This document shows, piece after piece, positions 12,296-22,459 of a stretch of DNA of 64,000 nt (positions are counted from its first letter, which is position 1; each line of letters starts with the position of its first letter). The stretch is from Lunularia cruciata (lineage: Eukaryota; Streptophyta; Marchantiopsida; Lunulariales; Lunulariaceae), in NCBI GenBank assembly GCA_948567375.1, contig OX419758.1:35717001-35781000 (forward strand), in the 5' to 3' direction. Under the pieces are notes generated by a model. That model ran no database searches. It had not been told where the DNA came from and was given only the letters and a program-made list of their open reading frames with translations. Position numbers and translations under genes: made by a program.

Positions 12296-13879
12296 GGCTT
12301 CTTGGCTTTCTTCTTCCAATCTTGATAAGACCTGCAACACAATCTTTACCTCTGGACAAGTAGACTGCATCTCCTTCTTCTTCTTCTCCATCTTCACCAA
12401 CAGCGTGCATACTACCATCTGCAGGTAATCTACTCCATTATTGACAACTTTGTCCTCCTGCGGAGTGGTCTCTCTTCTTTCCTTGTGTTCTCCCGATACT
12501 CGCCTTCTTCTCTGGAGTCTTCGTATCGGGATCGATGCCTCACTGCCCAAGCTTCCTTCAACCTCTTCCTTCACTCTACTCGGTCCCGCTTCACACTTTG
12601 CCTTACGTCTCAAGCGAATTCCTCGTTGTACTGTGATCTTCTTCTCCTCGCACACTGGTACTTCGTCTTCCAGCGCCGCATTGTCTTCGGTTTCTACTTC
12701 GGCTTGCATTTCTTCTTCGTATTCTTCAGCCACTGGTACCAATGTCATCTCTCCTCCTTCCTCACTGTCACTGCTCGTATCTCCACTTTGCAATGTCAGC
12801 TCAAGTTCCTCCTCACGGTCCGAGTCCTCCATCTTGAGCTCGGCTTCACCTTCTGAGTCTTCATCTTCCGACTCAATCACCACCATTCCTCGCCTCGGGT
12901 TATTTTTCTGCATTTTCCAAGGTTTCTTGTTTTCTTTGGCTTCTGCTTGCCGAGTTCTCTTCTTCGTCGGGGTACTTTCAACGACCTCCACGTTCTTCCT
13001 TGTCTTCGCATAGTAATCATCCGTGCTCCGGATTTGGAGAATGTATTGCTGCTCCTCCGTGTCGACTTCTCTTCTCAAATCAGGATGGAAATGAGACACC
13101 ATTTGATTACGCTCTGCCAAATTGAGTAGATTTAACCCGAGGTAAAAATGGGCTGCAAATGGTACGATGTAGTGTGGAGGCGACTTATCCCGCAGATTCC
13201 ACACCATCTGCCTTGTTCTTCCATGAAAGCACCTTGCCCAATTTATCGGTTCTCCTGCAAATAACTTGTGAAAGAACACCGCTTGGTGTTTCATCACATA
13301 GGTAGTTCTCTCCGGCTTCAGGAGGGCCATTAGTGCACTCACAATTCCTCTCCTCATAGGGTCTTTATAGCTCTCAACTTTATACCCATTCTTCGTCCTC
13401 TTCAACGAGAAGGCATCTCTCACCTCTTGCGTTTCTTGGGCTATCTCTCCTTTTCCCAAGAACGTGGCTCCCTGCTCCGAGCCTGCCTCCTTCCCGAGTA
13501 CGAGTCTCCAATCCGACTCTGTCCAGCGAGCCGGATTTCCTCTCTTCCCTTCTTCCTTGGGACCATCGAGACATTTACTCTCGATGATTTCTGTCATGAA
13601 TCCTGGAAAACTTACGTTCCAATTCCATGCCAAAAAAGTGATCCAAAGTTGGCTCAAGACTTCAATCCTTGCTACTATATCTAATCTCCAAATTGCATGA
13701 TTTCTCACTGCAAATTTGGAGTTCTTCTTCCCTCTTCCCATCTCTTCTGCTTTCTTTCGGTCTCTCAATTTCTCTCTCTCGACTTCTCCCTTGCGCACTA
13801 ACACGAGTCCAACTCTATTTCCCTTTCCCCGATCACCTACAAGACGACTCCTCAACGGCGAAGGAAAATTGCTCGACAT
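12227..13879 (-). pseudogene. LTR-borne protein gene (subtype b) fused in frame to pol
   Basis: This is the longest open copy of the family A LTR frame. The start is the ATG at 13879 (MSSNFPSPL), 27 bases after the TATA box; an upstream in-frame ATG at 13930 lies before that box and is less likely. The open stretch covers the conserved N-terminal half (LAWNWNVSFPGFM, WTESDWRLVLGKEAG, KHQAVFFHKLFAGEPINWA, RTRQMVWNLRDK) and an acidic linker. Instead of the coiled coil it then runs, around 12296, into the pol sequence LLKKSEDYLWEASQEEAF. The coiled coil, the rest of the LTR, gag, PR and most of RT were removed by one deletion that kept the frame. A single TAG then separates it from RNase H. Confidence 0.8.
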
Positions 13880-14290
13880 TTTGTCATTGCAATTTCGATT
13901 TTTATAGAGTTGCACTTCTTCGTCTTCCATCGCTTCAAGTTTCTACCAAGAAATCACACCTCTGGCATGGACCTATCACTATCACTCAACCTTTGCGCAT
14001 ATGAGCAGCCAATTTTGAAACGGCCCTCTCTTGAATTTCTCGCCCCAACGAAAGGTTGTTAGACTGTCTTTGCCTCGGGTTGAGCTCCCTCCGAGCCAAA
14101 GACAATTTACTTCGTATTGTATGCTGACACGGCATTTCAAAGTACTTTGCCTTATGACCCAAAGTCACTTTACTTCGGGTTTCACCCCAAAGACAACTTC
14201 TTCATCTTCGGCCATACAGGCGCAATCCGACTTCTCTATACACTTCTTCTCCTTTATTTTGGAAAAAAACAAAAAAATTTGGGCACCACA
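12296..14290 (-). repeat. 5' LTR of A0, truncated (family A, subtype b)
   Basis: It begins at 14290 with TGTGGTGCCCA on the minus strand and is cut at about 12296, where it joins pol. The upstream region 13880-14290 is non-coding. It contains the conserved blocks also found at 46736-47150 and 47869-48281, and a TATA box. Immediately to the right lies family C integrase sequence with no recognisable target duplication. Confidence 0.75.
13899..13906 (-). promoter_or_regulatory. Probable TATA box of the family A LTR (A0)
   Basis: TATAAAAA on the minus strand, 27 bases before the ATG of the LTR frame at 13879. The same box and spacing occur in the A2 5' LTR (48255), and a TATAAAA at 27674 precedes the frame in A1. 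Confidence 0.55.
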
Positions 14291-14641
14291 CCTATCAAAG
14301 TGTCTTCCTCCCAACTCCTTGAGATCATAGGTGTAATTGCCCCACACCTTCTCTACTATGAAAGGTCCAAAGAACTTAGGCAAAAACTTCTTTTGCACTC
14401 TCTTGAATCGAATGGAATCAAACAACATTACCCAATCACCTTCCTTGAAAGACTCCACCTTCTTCTTGCCTTGCCTTTTGTCATAGCTCTCCTTTTGTTT
14501 CCTTTGGGCTTGCTCCACTCGAACCATAGCAATTACTCTTGCCTCTTCCAACTCCATGAGTTGTTCCTTCCTTGACTTCTCTGCATCACCTCCTTGTGCT
14601 TTCTTCAATCTCCTATGAATGCTTTGGAAGGTAGGAAGATC
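14291..14641 (-). pseudogene. C0 integrase C-terminal part (family C)
   Basis: Minus-strand C-terminal part of a family C integrase: an arginine/glutamate-rich helix (KKAQGGDAEKSRKEQLMEL), YDKRQGKKKVE, then a GPFIVEKVWGNYTYDLKE motif. It is the continuation of the integrase at 22460-23721. The 7.8-kb C1 element was inserted between them at a GATC site. Unlike the C1 copy, this one keeps the correct frame after EKVW. Its left end is cut at 14291 by the A0 LTR, so the 3' UTR and 3' LTR of C0 are missing. Confidence 0.85.
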
Positions 14642-15330
14642 TGTGAGCCGGCCTGTCTCTCACTCAGGATGAACCTCTGATGGCTATTATGGTAGCGCAC
14701 CATGGACTAAGAAGGCAAGGAACCCGAACTCCATCATACTCCTCCAAGGCTAACACTCCAAGACTCAAGACATTGCTCACTAGAGAACTCAATGAGAGAG
14801 ATAGTTGCAAATGAAAGGATGATGAGTACCTCCTCACCCCTTGTTTATATACTTGTGAAATAGTTATGTACCAAAGTTACTAATTACCGTAGTAACTCAA
14901 GTTACTAGACTAAAAGTCAAGTAAAGTCAAAAAGTAGAAAGGAATATCCATTCACATGGGCATATTCCCCTAAGCATGTGGTCTTATCTTGACCCAACCA
15001 CTAAGTCAAGGATTCCTTCACATGGGCTATCCTTGGAATAAAGAAGAATCCAAAAGAAAAAGGTTTGCGGGCCCAAGAGTTCTCAACTCTTTCCTCAAAG
15101 CCAAACACCTAGGAATAATGCCAAGTCAACACATTAAAATCCAAATAGTGGTGCTCATCTTTTCTACTTCCTCTAAAGTAAGGTCCTATCTATCTTAGCT
15201 TTGACTAACTTTAGCTAACCATGACTAATATAGAACCATCCTTTATCTCTATATAAATAATATCTCTTAAGTACTTGTAATACCAAGCTAAATACCACAA
15301 TACCACACACATGCACAAATGGGTGTTACA
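14642..15330 (-). repeat. 3' LTR of C1 (689 bp)
   Basis: On the minus strand it begins TGTAACACCC at 15330, directly after the polypurine tract, and ends GGCTCACA at 14642. It is nearly identical to the 5' LTR at 21770-22459. It has no ORF of note. Confidence 0.93.
14843..14851 (-). promoter_or_regulatory. Probable TATA box in C1 3' LTR
   Basis: TATATAAAC on the minus strand in a conserved AAGTATATAAACAAGG context. The same site lies at 21971-21979 in the 5' LTR. It is the best core promoter candidate for family C. A second AT-rich motif (TTTATATAG) lies further upstream in the LTR. Confidence 0.5.
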
Positions 15331-15344
15331 TTTACCCCCGGACT
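15331..15344 (-). other. Polypurine tract of C1
   Basis: AGTCCGGGGGTAAA on the minus strand, directly before the 3' LTR start at 15330. This fits the site of plus-strand DNA priming. Confidence 0.7.
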
Positions 15345-15398
15345 AAGTTTTCACTTTGTCCTCAAAGTGAAGGTCTCTCTACCTTCTATGGTACATCT

Positions 15399-18300
15399 TC
15401 AACTTATCATGGTTAATCCTATCAAAGTATCTTCCTCCCAACTCCTTGAGATCATAGGTGTAATTGCCCACACCTTCTCCACTATGAAAGGTCCAAAGTA
15501 CTTAGGCAAAAACTTCTTTTGCACTCTCTTGAATCGAATGGAATCAAACAACATTACCCAATCACCTTCTTTGAAAGGCTCCACCTTCTTCTTGTCTTGC
15601 CTCTTATCATAGCTCTCCTTTTGTTTCCTTTGGGCTTGCTCCACTGGAACCATAGCAACTGCTCTTGCCTCTTCCAACTCCATGAGTTGATCCTTCCTTG
15701 ACTTCTCTGCATCACCTCCTTGTGCTTTCTTCAATCTCCTATGAATGCTTTGGAAGGTAGGAAGATCAAAGTGAATAGGTAAGGTAGACTCAATACCATA
15801 CACCAATTGAAATGGAGAATATCCAGTGGAAGTTTTCATGGTTGTCCTATACTCCCACAAAATTGCATGAATCCTCTTGTCCCAATGATGTTTAGCTCCC
15901 TCTATTTCTGCATCTTTGGCCAACATCATGCACAAGGTCTGATTGGTTCTCTCTGCCAAGCCATTGGAGTTTGGCTTATAGGATGTAGTTACTCTATGTG
16001 TGATAGAGAAATGTCGTAGCATGGCTGTAGTAATGCTTCCAGTAAACTCTCCTCCTCTATCAAAAACCAACTCCAAAGGGCATCCAAACCTAGTGATAAT
16101 GCATTCATAAAGAAATCTACCCACTTCATCTTCATTCTTGTCCCTCAATGGTCTAGCCTCAACCCACTTGGTAAGGTAATCAGTAACTACCACAATGTAC
16201 CGATTGTTCCTTGGGGTTCTATTGAGAGGACCTACAAAATCAATTCCCCACTTCTCAAAAGGTCCTAGCAATGGAATTGATCTAAGTGGTGGAGTGGATG
16301 TAGACTTTCTAGCAAAAGCTTGACAAACATGACAAGTTTTGCAATAATCAAGACAATCCTTGAAAATCCCTCTCCAATGGTAACCTGCATCTAGAATCTT
16401 GAAAGCAGTCACCTTTCCTGCAAAGTGTCCTCCACATACTAAACCTTCATGAAACTCCTTTATGAGTAGGATAGACTCTTCCTTACCCACTGCTCTTCAA
16501 AGTAGACCATCTGCTCCTTGGTGAAAAAGAATATCCTCCACCATTGTGTAAGGTCTAGATCTTGCTGCAAGGGCCTTCTTCTCCCTAGCATGCATCCCTT
16601 CTGGATAGTTACCTTTTGTCACAAAATCCACAATCTCCTTGTACTCCATTGGAACCTCTTGAGTGACTGAGATTGTCATGAGCTCCTCATCCGGGAAGGA
16701 ATCATCCACTGGCTCATCTCCATCATGATCATAGGCTCTAGATAATAAATCAGCATTTGCATGTTTCTTTCCTGGCCTATCTTCAATGGTGTAGTCATAC
16801 TCAGACAAGAGAATCATCCACCTTGCTAGTCTCCCTTCAACATTAGGCTTGTTGAAGATGTACTTCAAAGCCTTGTGATCCGTGACAATGGTGGCTTTCC
16901 CTCCAATCAAGTACTGTCTAAACTTCTTGAGACCAAAGATCACTGCCAACCCTTCTCTCCCCGTGATAGAGTAGTTCTTCTCTGCTGAAACCATCTGCCT
17001 ACTAGCATAAGCTATTGGATGATCATGCCCATCTTGGTCTAATTGACTAAGAGTGCATCCTATAGCTACATTAGAAGCATCAGTGTAGAGGATGAAAGGT
17101 TTACTCCAATCAGGTTTAGCAAGAATTGGAGCTACAATAAGGGATTGCTTGAGCTCCTCAAAAGCTTTGAGAGCCTCCTTGTCTTCCAAAATCACCATGT
17201 AATCTACACCCTTCTTCATGTAGATGTTCAATGCATAAGCCTTGTTGGAAAATGAGAAGATGAACCTCCTATAGTACCCAACCATCCCCAAGAATTGGCG
17301 TAACTTTTTCAAGCTTGAAGGGAATGGAAGGTCTGAGATTTTCCTCACCTTCTCAGGATCAACTGCTATTCCATCCTTGGAGATGATGTGCCCCAAAAGT
17401 AGACCTTCTTCACATCCAAAAATGCACTTCTCTGGGTTGAGTGATGCATTTGCCTCATCCAAGCGTTGCAAGACTTTGATTAGGTGCTCAAAGTGCTCCT
17501 CCTTGCTCCCATAGACACAAAAGTCATCAATGAAATCTCTCACAAATTTCCCAATGAAAGGTTCAAATACCTTGTTCATGAACCGTTGGAATGTGGCTGG
17601 AGCATTGCAAAGCCCAAAAGGCATGACCTTGAAAGCATAAGTTCCCCAAGGTGTGGTGAATGTGGTGAGTTGTTGATGCTCTGGTGCAATCTTGATTTGG
17701 TTATATCCACTATAACCATCTCCAAAACTGTACCTCTCATGACCTGCAACCTCCTCCAAGATCTCATCAATGAATGGCAATGGGTAGTAGTCCTTCTTGG
17801 TAACAGCATTGAGCTTCTTGTAATCCACACATACCCAAAGCTTGCCATTCTTTTTCTTCACAATGACAATTGGAGACACCCATTCTGAATTCTCCACCTC
17901 AAAGATAAATCCAGCCTCCTTGAGCTTATCAATCTCCTCCTTCACAACCAAAGATATTGGTGGGCTAATGCGACGTTGCTTTTGGCGGATTGGTCTTGCA
18001 TGTGACTCCACCTCTATCTTGTGCTCCTCCAAGGTGACTTCCTTCAAATCCTTGTAACTAAAAGCAAACACATGGATGAACTTGCGGAAAATCTCCTCAA
18101 ATCTCACCTTCTCCTCCTTGGTAACATTTGGGCCATACTTGAGGGTAGATAACCTTCTCTCTACCTCCTCAAGTGTCAATGGTGATTTATCTGGGTCCTT
18201 CAAAACCTCTGGCTTAGGTGCAAAATCCATAGCACACAAAGGATACACATCTGAATCAGATTCAGATTCATCCTCCTCCGTGGAAGTCTCCTCTTCCATG

Positions 18301-18959
18301 CTTGTGTCCACACCTGAAGCTCCTTCTTCAGAATCTGATTCCCAATAATCAGAAGATGGGGTATCTGAATGTGAAGTGTTGCTGGTGTTAGTCACCGGAA
18401 CAATGACTCTATGGTTTGATGGCCCAATCCTCAAGTACCCTTTATGCCATCGATCAGTTGTGCGTGCTGCTCTCAACCATGGCCTCCCAAGAAGTAAGTC
18501 ATAGCTTGAATCCTTCAAGACTTGGAAAGTCATGAGATTTTGAACTCCCATAACTGAAACTACCACCTTATCCATCACCCCTACTGGTCGAACTTGTTGC
18601 TTGTTTGCCATGCTCACCACAAATGTTGAAGGTCTTGAGGGTATCATACCCAACTTCTTCATCAACCTTTCTGACATGGCATTCACTGCTGATCCTCCAT
18701 CAACCAATGCATCCTTGATGTTGTGACCATTCACTCTCACATCAATCTTGGAGGCATATTCACAAGCCTCCCATGGTGCTGGCTTGGCATCCACCACCCC
18801 CATTGATACTGGAACTTTTGCCTTCTTCTTCTTCTTGCTCCTTGTAGAACTCAAACCACCTCTAAGCTCCTTTCTCAAGGTAGGGTTCAAAGCAATTAAT
18901 TGGCCCACTGTGATGTTAGCCTTGTGACTACCAACATCCCCAACACATTGTAGTTCCAT
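15399..18959 (-). pseudogene. C1 pol: protease, reverse transcriptase, RNase H, integrase
   Basis: One reading frame of about 1190 codons with a single in-frame TGA at 16497-16499. The protease has ALVDGGSAVNAMS (about 18720-18660). RT (about 18000-17330) holds MPFGLCNAPATFQRF and the catalytic FIDDF. RNase H (about 17100-16750) holds PFILYTDAS, SAEKNYSITGREG and VTDHKALKYI, then NADLLSRAY. The integrase has an HHCC zinc region (CKTCHVCQ), the core acids in WGIDFVGP, FDRGGEF and GLAERTNQT, and a GPFIVEKVW end. There is no chromodomain. A one-base deletion near 15468 garbles the last residues compared with C0 at 14291-14641. Pol is otherwise complete and recently active in appearance. Confidence 0.92.
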
Positions 18960-20202
18960 TGTTGCTTTGAGATCAAGAAGTCCTCCATCCCCAACTTCTT
19001 CCTTGGAGTCTTTGTTGTTGATGGTGTTGAGGTGCGAGTGCTCCTAGTTGACATAAGAGTATCCTTGCTTGAAGTAAATCCTTGAGAAGAGTGAACATCC
19101 TCTGCAAAACGAGCTCTCTTCTTCTCTTATGCCAAAAGCTCCAAATTAAGACCCTTGGAGTTTGAGCACTCTCCCTTCTCATACTTGCTCTCAACCACAT
19201 CTATGGATGCTATCCCCTTACCTTTGTTGGGATTAGGAGCCACTTGGGTTTCACTACCACCCTCTTTCCCTCTTTGGCTCCCTCATAACCCCTTCCTCCA
19301 TGGTAAGTGGAATTTGGGCAATTCCTTTGGATATGGCCTCTTCCTCCACAACCAAAATTATTTCTATCATTGGAATTGTTGGCTGGTTGGCCTCCTCTAT
19401 ATGGATAGTTTCCATAACTCCTAGGCCCTCTCCCTACATTCTGATCCACCTCTCTCTTCTCCCATAGTTGCACCACATTGATCTTGAGATCCGCAAGTTG
19501 TTCTGTGATGGTTTGGAGTGGATCTTTTGGTGGAGGTGCAAGAACTGGAGCAACTACTACTTGTGGTGCAACCCTTGTCACCAAATTATCAGAAGTTCCA
19601 CCATACTTGTAGCCTTGAGGAGGATGCAAAACCTCCTTCACCACCAAATCACTCTCATCCCCTTCCAAACTCTCCTCCATACGAATTGCGATCTTGATAG
19701 CTTCAACCTTGGAAGAAGGTTTCTCATATCTCACCTTGCTTCTAATTTGTGGTCTCAATCTTCCCACAAAATTCTTGGTGAGCATGGCCCCTATGCCAAT
19801 CATTGTAGTCTCCACATCATCCCCACCCTTCCTCAACACTATGCGAAATCTGGACTCCAACTTTTCCACTCTTTCCACATAGACCCTCACTTTCTCTCCA
19901 TCTCCTTGCTTGAGAAATGTAACCTCACTCATCAATCTCTCATAACTCTCATCAGGAAGAAAGTTCTCAATGAGTGCTGAAGTCAAAGTCTCCCAAGACT
20001 CCTCTTCCCCCTCTCTCCTCTCTCTCTTTTGGTATTCTGACTCATACCATGTAAGTACTGCATCCTCAAAGAAATCTGGTAATAATGAGGCCTACTCATT
20101 CTTCCTCCTCTCATTGTTTCCTATGCAAGCTCTCTTGAAGTCTCTCACAAAGGCCTCCACATCTTCTCCATCCTTGCCAAAGAAAACCAGAAGTTTCCCC
20201 AT
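18960..20202 (-). pseudogene. C1 gag and gag-pol junction
   Basis: Gag starts at the ATG at 20202 (MGKLPVFFGKDGEDVEAF) and runs to the stop at 19210, with one in-frame TAG around 20092 where C0 has a Trp codon. It shows a typical plant gypsy gag core (SWETLTSALIENFLPDES, GDGEKVRVYVERVEKLE) and one zinc knuckle near 19340. The first Cys of that knuckle is replaced by Asn here (NFGCGGRGHIQRNC), but it is present in C0. After 19210 the reading continues in another frame (NPNKG...VESKYEKGE), so pol expression would need a frameshift. A further small deletion near 18955 separates this linker from the pol frame. Confidence 0.85.
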
Positions 20203-20435
20203 CTTAACCCCTCACTATCTTTCTTTTCTCTCAATTTTTTTTCTCTTTTCTTTTCTCTCACTCTATTACTAATATAGTATATACATGACTAACACCATCT
20301 GAGAATAATCCACTCTAGGGAACACAAAAGGTTCAGGTTGCTCCAAGATTTCTATAGCAACATCAAATCCTAGAATGCATATTAATCTAACTCTCATGGA
20401 TAGTTTATCCATAAGTTGAAAGATTATCTCCATCA

Positions 20436-20933
20436 CTAATCTTGAGAACTAGCTGATGAAGGTGGTAGTATTTCTGTAGCTGTACTAAGACTCTCTCCAA
20501 GATCTTTCACCAAAATTCCCAAAAGTGCTTTTACTCCACTACACTCATGTCCTTTTGGAAGTCCTTCAACTCCACAAACCTCACACAACTCCTTGGTCTT
20601 AGATCTTCTCCCTCCCAATCTTGGTGAAGAAGGTCCAACATGCAAACCCAAGTCAAGTAAGCCTCTCCTTTCCCTCAATCTCTTGCTCTCAAAGGTCAAT
20701 GGACATGAACTTGCCTTATGTCCCTTCTCTCCACATAGAAAGCACTTAGACTCACTCTTTCCTCCAAGTGGTGTAGGTTTTTGGATCCTCTCAACACTCT
20801 CTTCAAATTCTATTGTAAACTCTCTTTTCCTCAAATCCACCCCTACAATCACCTCAAACCCTTGGGGAACCTTGCATAATCTCAATTTCCACTCTAGATT
20901 ACCCTCCATGTTCCCCAAGATGAATCTAAACAC
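20436..20933 (-). CDS. C1 leader ORF: zinc-knuckle protein upstream of gag
   Basis: An intact 165-codon frame between the leader and gag. It reads KLRLCKVPQGFEVIVGVDL, then a CCHC zinc knuckle (CFLCGEKGHKASSC), a basic region (KRLRERRG) and a second Cys/His cluster (CEVCGVEGLPKGHEC), with a Ser-rich end. The same frame is conserved at 32931-33404 in C0, which argues that it is a real gene. The fold before the knuckle recalls the plant DUF4283 plus zf-CCHC_4 arrangement, but I cannot confirm this. RNA or DNA binding is likely. The upstream limit is uncertain: the ATG at 20933 may be internal, since C0 starts nine codons later at the MEG methionine. Confidence 0.7.
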   Translation of the reverse strand: MFRFILGNMEGNLEWKLRLCKVPQGFEVIVGVDLRKREFTIEFEESVERIQKPTPLGGKSESKCFLCGEKGHKASSCPLTFESKRLRERRGLLDLGLHVGPSSPRLGGRRSKTKELCEVCGVEGLPKGHECSGVKALLGILVKDLGESLSTATEILPPSSASSQD

Positions 20934-21747
20934 TCAAACATGCTTTTTGTTGATCTCAAACTTCTCATGCATGAGATCTCCACTCTGCAGAATTGACCCT
21001 TCCTCACAATGTCACTCAAATATCCCAACCAGTATGTCACAGTCCTCTGAAATTTTCCACACTTGATCACAACTCCAGGGCGTCCCTCCCTGCAAAATTT
21101 CAAATCTTTTCATCGAGCCATTTGGCCTAGACACCTTTCTATTCAGCACCCATATTTCAGATTTGGTCTGAAAACCATCCCCCTTACTTCAAAAACTCAT
21201 AACGCCCTGCGCAAAAACGATCTCTCTCTAATTTTTGGGGCAGCAGGTAGGATACAATGCACTAAATTTTCTTAGAAATTTTCAGGACAATTCACTAACA
21301 ATTGAAGAAATGGCAGACTCTGTACAATTTTCCAGAGAGCATGCAGTTGCGGGAGCACTTTACCCTATCAACTTTCCAAAATTCTAGCCCAGTGTGCATA
21401 GAAGGTCTCTCAATAATTTTAAGTGTGCTAACTGAAACATAACCCAAGCTATCATGTGTAGAAATCTCAAGTCCAGATCTCAAACTTGAGATTTTGCCCA
21501 AAATCACCTTAATCCCCAAAATCTGCAATCCACCTCACACAATCTCTCCAATTCCTCTCATGTGTACAAGATGTACAAAATCACCTCAAAGACATCATAA
21601 TGAACTACAGGGTATACAAATGGATCTTGGTTCTCTAACATAAGTTCAGCCCTCTCCTCTCCTAATGTTCTCTCCAAGTGAGCTCTCATAGCCTCCTTCT
21701 GCCTAATGTAGAATTGGACGCGGAACATTATCTTGCCTTCTAGAGAG
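20934..21747 (-). other. C1 5' leader between primer site and zinc-knuckle ORF
   Basis: About 0.8 kb of transcribed leader. A short frame just after the primer site (21729-21558, beginning MFRVQFYIRQKE) looks protein-like. Its frame is broken in C0 by a 5-base difference, so I do not call it a gene. Nothing else is recognisable. Confidence 0.5.
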
Positions 21748-21765
21748 GTCCCGGCAACGGAACCA
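21748..21765 (-). other. Primer-binding site of C1
   Basis: TGGTTCCGTTGCCGGGAC on the minus strand, four bases after the 5' LTR. It differs at two internal positions, plus the last base or two, from the TGGCGCCGTTGCCGGGG complement of plant tRNA-Asp, so a tRNA-Asp-like primer is likely. C0 has TGGTTCCGTTGTTGGGAC at 34247-34264. Confidence 0.7.
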
Positions 21766-21769
21766 AAAA

Positions 21770-22459
21770 TGTGAGCCGGCCTGTCTCTCACTCAGGATGA
21801 ACCTCTGGTGGCTATTATGGTAGCGCACAATAGACTAAGAAGGCAAGGAACCCGAACTCCATCATACTCCTCCAAGGCTAACACTCCAAGACTCAAGACA
21901 TTGCTCACTAGAGAACTCAATGAGAGAGATAGTTGCAAATGAAAGGATGATGAGTACCTCCTCACCCCTTGTTTATATACTTGTGAAATAATTACGTACC
22001 AAAGTTACTAATTACCGTAGTAACTCAAGTTACTAGACTAAAAGTCAAGTCAAGTCAAAAAGTAGAAAGGAATATCCATTCACATGGGCATATTCCCCTA
22101 AGCATGTGGTCTTATCTTGACCCAAACACTAAGTCAAGGATTCCTTCACATGGGCTATCCTTGGACTAAAGAAGAATCCAAAAGAAAAAGGTTTGCGGGC
22201 CCAAGAGTTCTCAACTCTTTCCTCAAAGCCAAACACCTAGGAATAATGCCAAGTCAACACACTAAAATCCAAAATAGTGGTGCTCATCTTTTCTACTTCC
22301 TCTAAAGTAAGGTCCTATCTATCTTAGCTATGACTAACTTTAGCTAACCATGACTAATATAGAACCATCCTTTATCTCTATATAAATAATATCTCTTAAG
22401 TACTTGTAATACCAAGCTAAATACCACAATACCACACACATGCACAAATGGGTGTTACA
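21770..22459 (-). repeat. 5' LTR of C1 (690 bp)
   Basis: TGTAACACCC...GGCTCACA on the minus strand, followed by the primer site at 21765. TATA candidate at 21971-21979. The right flank, GATC (22460-22463), is the duplicated target. Confidence 0.93.

Larger units (their letters stand above)
2191..14290 (-). mobile_element. A0: family A Ty3/gypsy element, deleted and recombinant
   Basis: On the minus strand the order is: 5' LTR part (14290 to about 12296), RNase H and integrase remnants (about 12295 to 10413), polypurine tract (10414-10404), then a 3' LTR (10401 to 2191). Gag, protease and most of RT are deleted. The LTR at the 5' side carries the subtype b reading frame while the 3' LTR carries subtype c, so the two LTRs are not simple copies of each other. 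The 3' LTR is split by a nested C solo LTR. The flanks do not give a matching target duplication: family A LTR sequence lies on the left and family C integrase on the right. Confidence 0.75.
14642..22459 (-). mobile_element. C1: complete family C Ty3/gypsy element, 7818 bp
   Basis: It has two LTRs (14642-15330 and 21770-22459), a primer-binding site, a leader ORF with a zinc knuckle, gag, PR-RT-RH-INT and a polypurine tract. It is inserted in the integrase gene of another family C element (C0). The flanking target duplication is GATC (14638-14641 and 22460-22463), or AGATC if the last A of the LTR is assigned to the target. The LTRs differ by only about ten positions by eye, and pol carries one stop and one late frameshift, so this is one of the youngest insertions in the window. 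Confidence 0.93.

Noticed and set aside
12227-13930. A 567-codon open frame that looks like a host protein gene
   Set aside because: Its first two thirds match the frame inside all family A LTRs, it sits between an LTR start and pol, and its end is pol sequence.
21558-21791. A small leader gene in family C just after the primer site
   Set aside because: Its frame is broken in C0 by a 5-base difference, and its first codons lie in the LTR and primer site.
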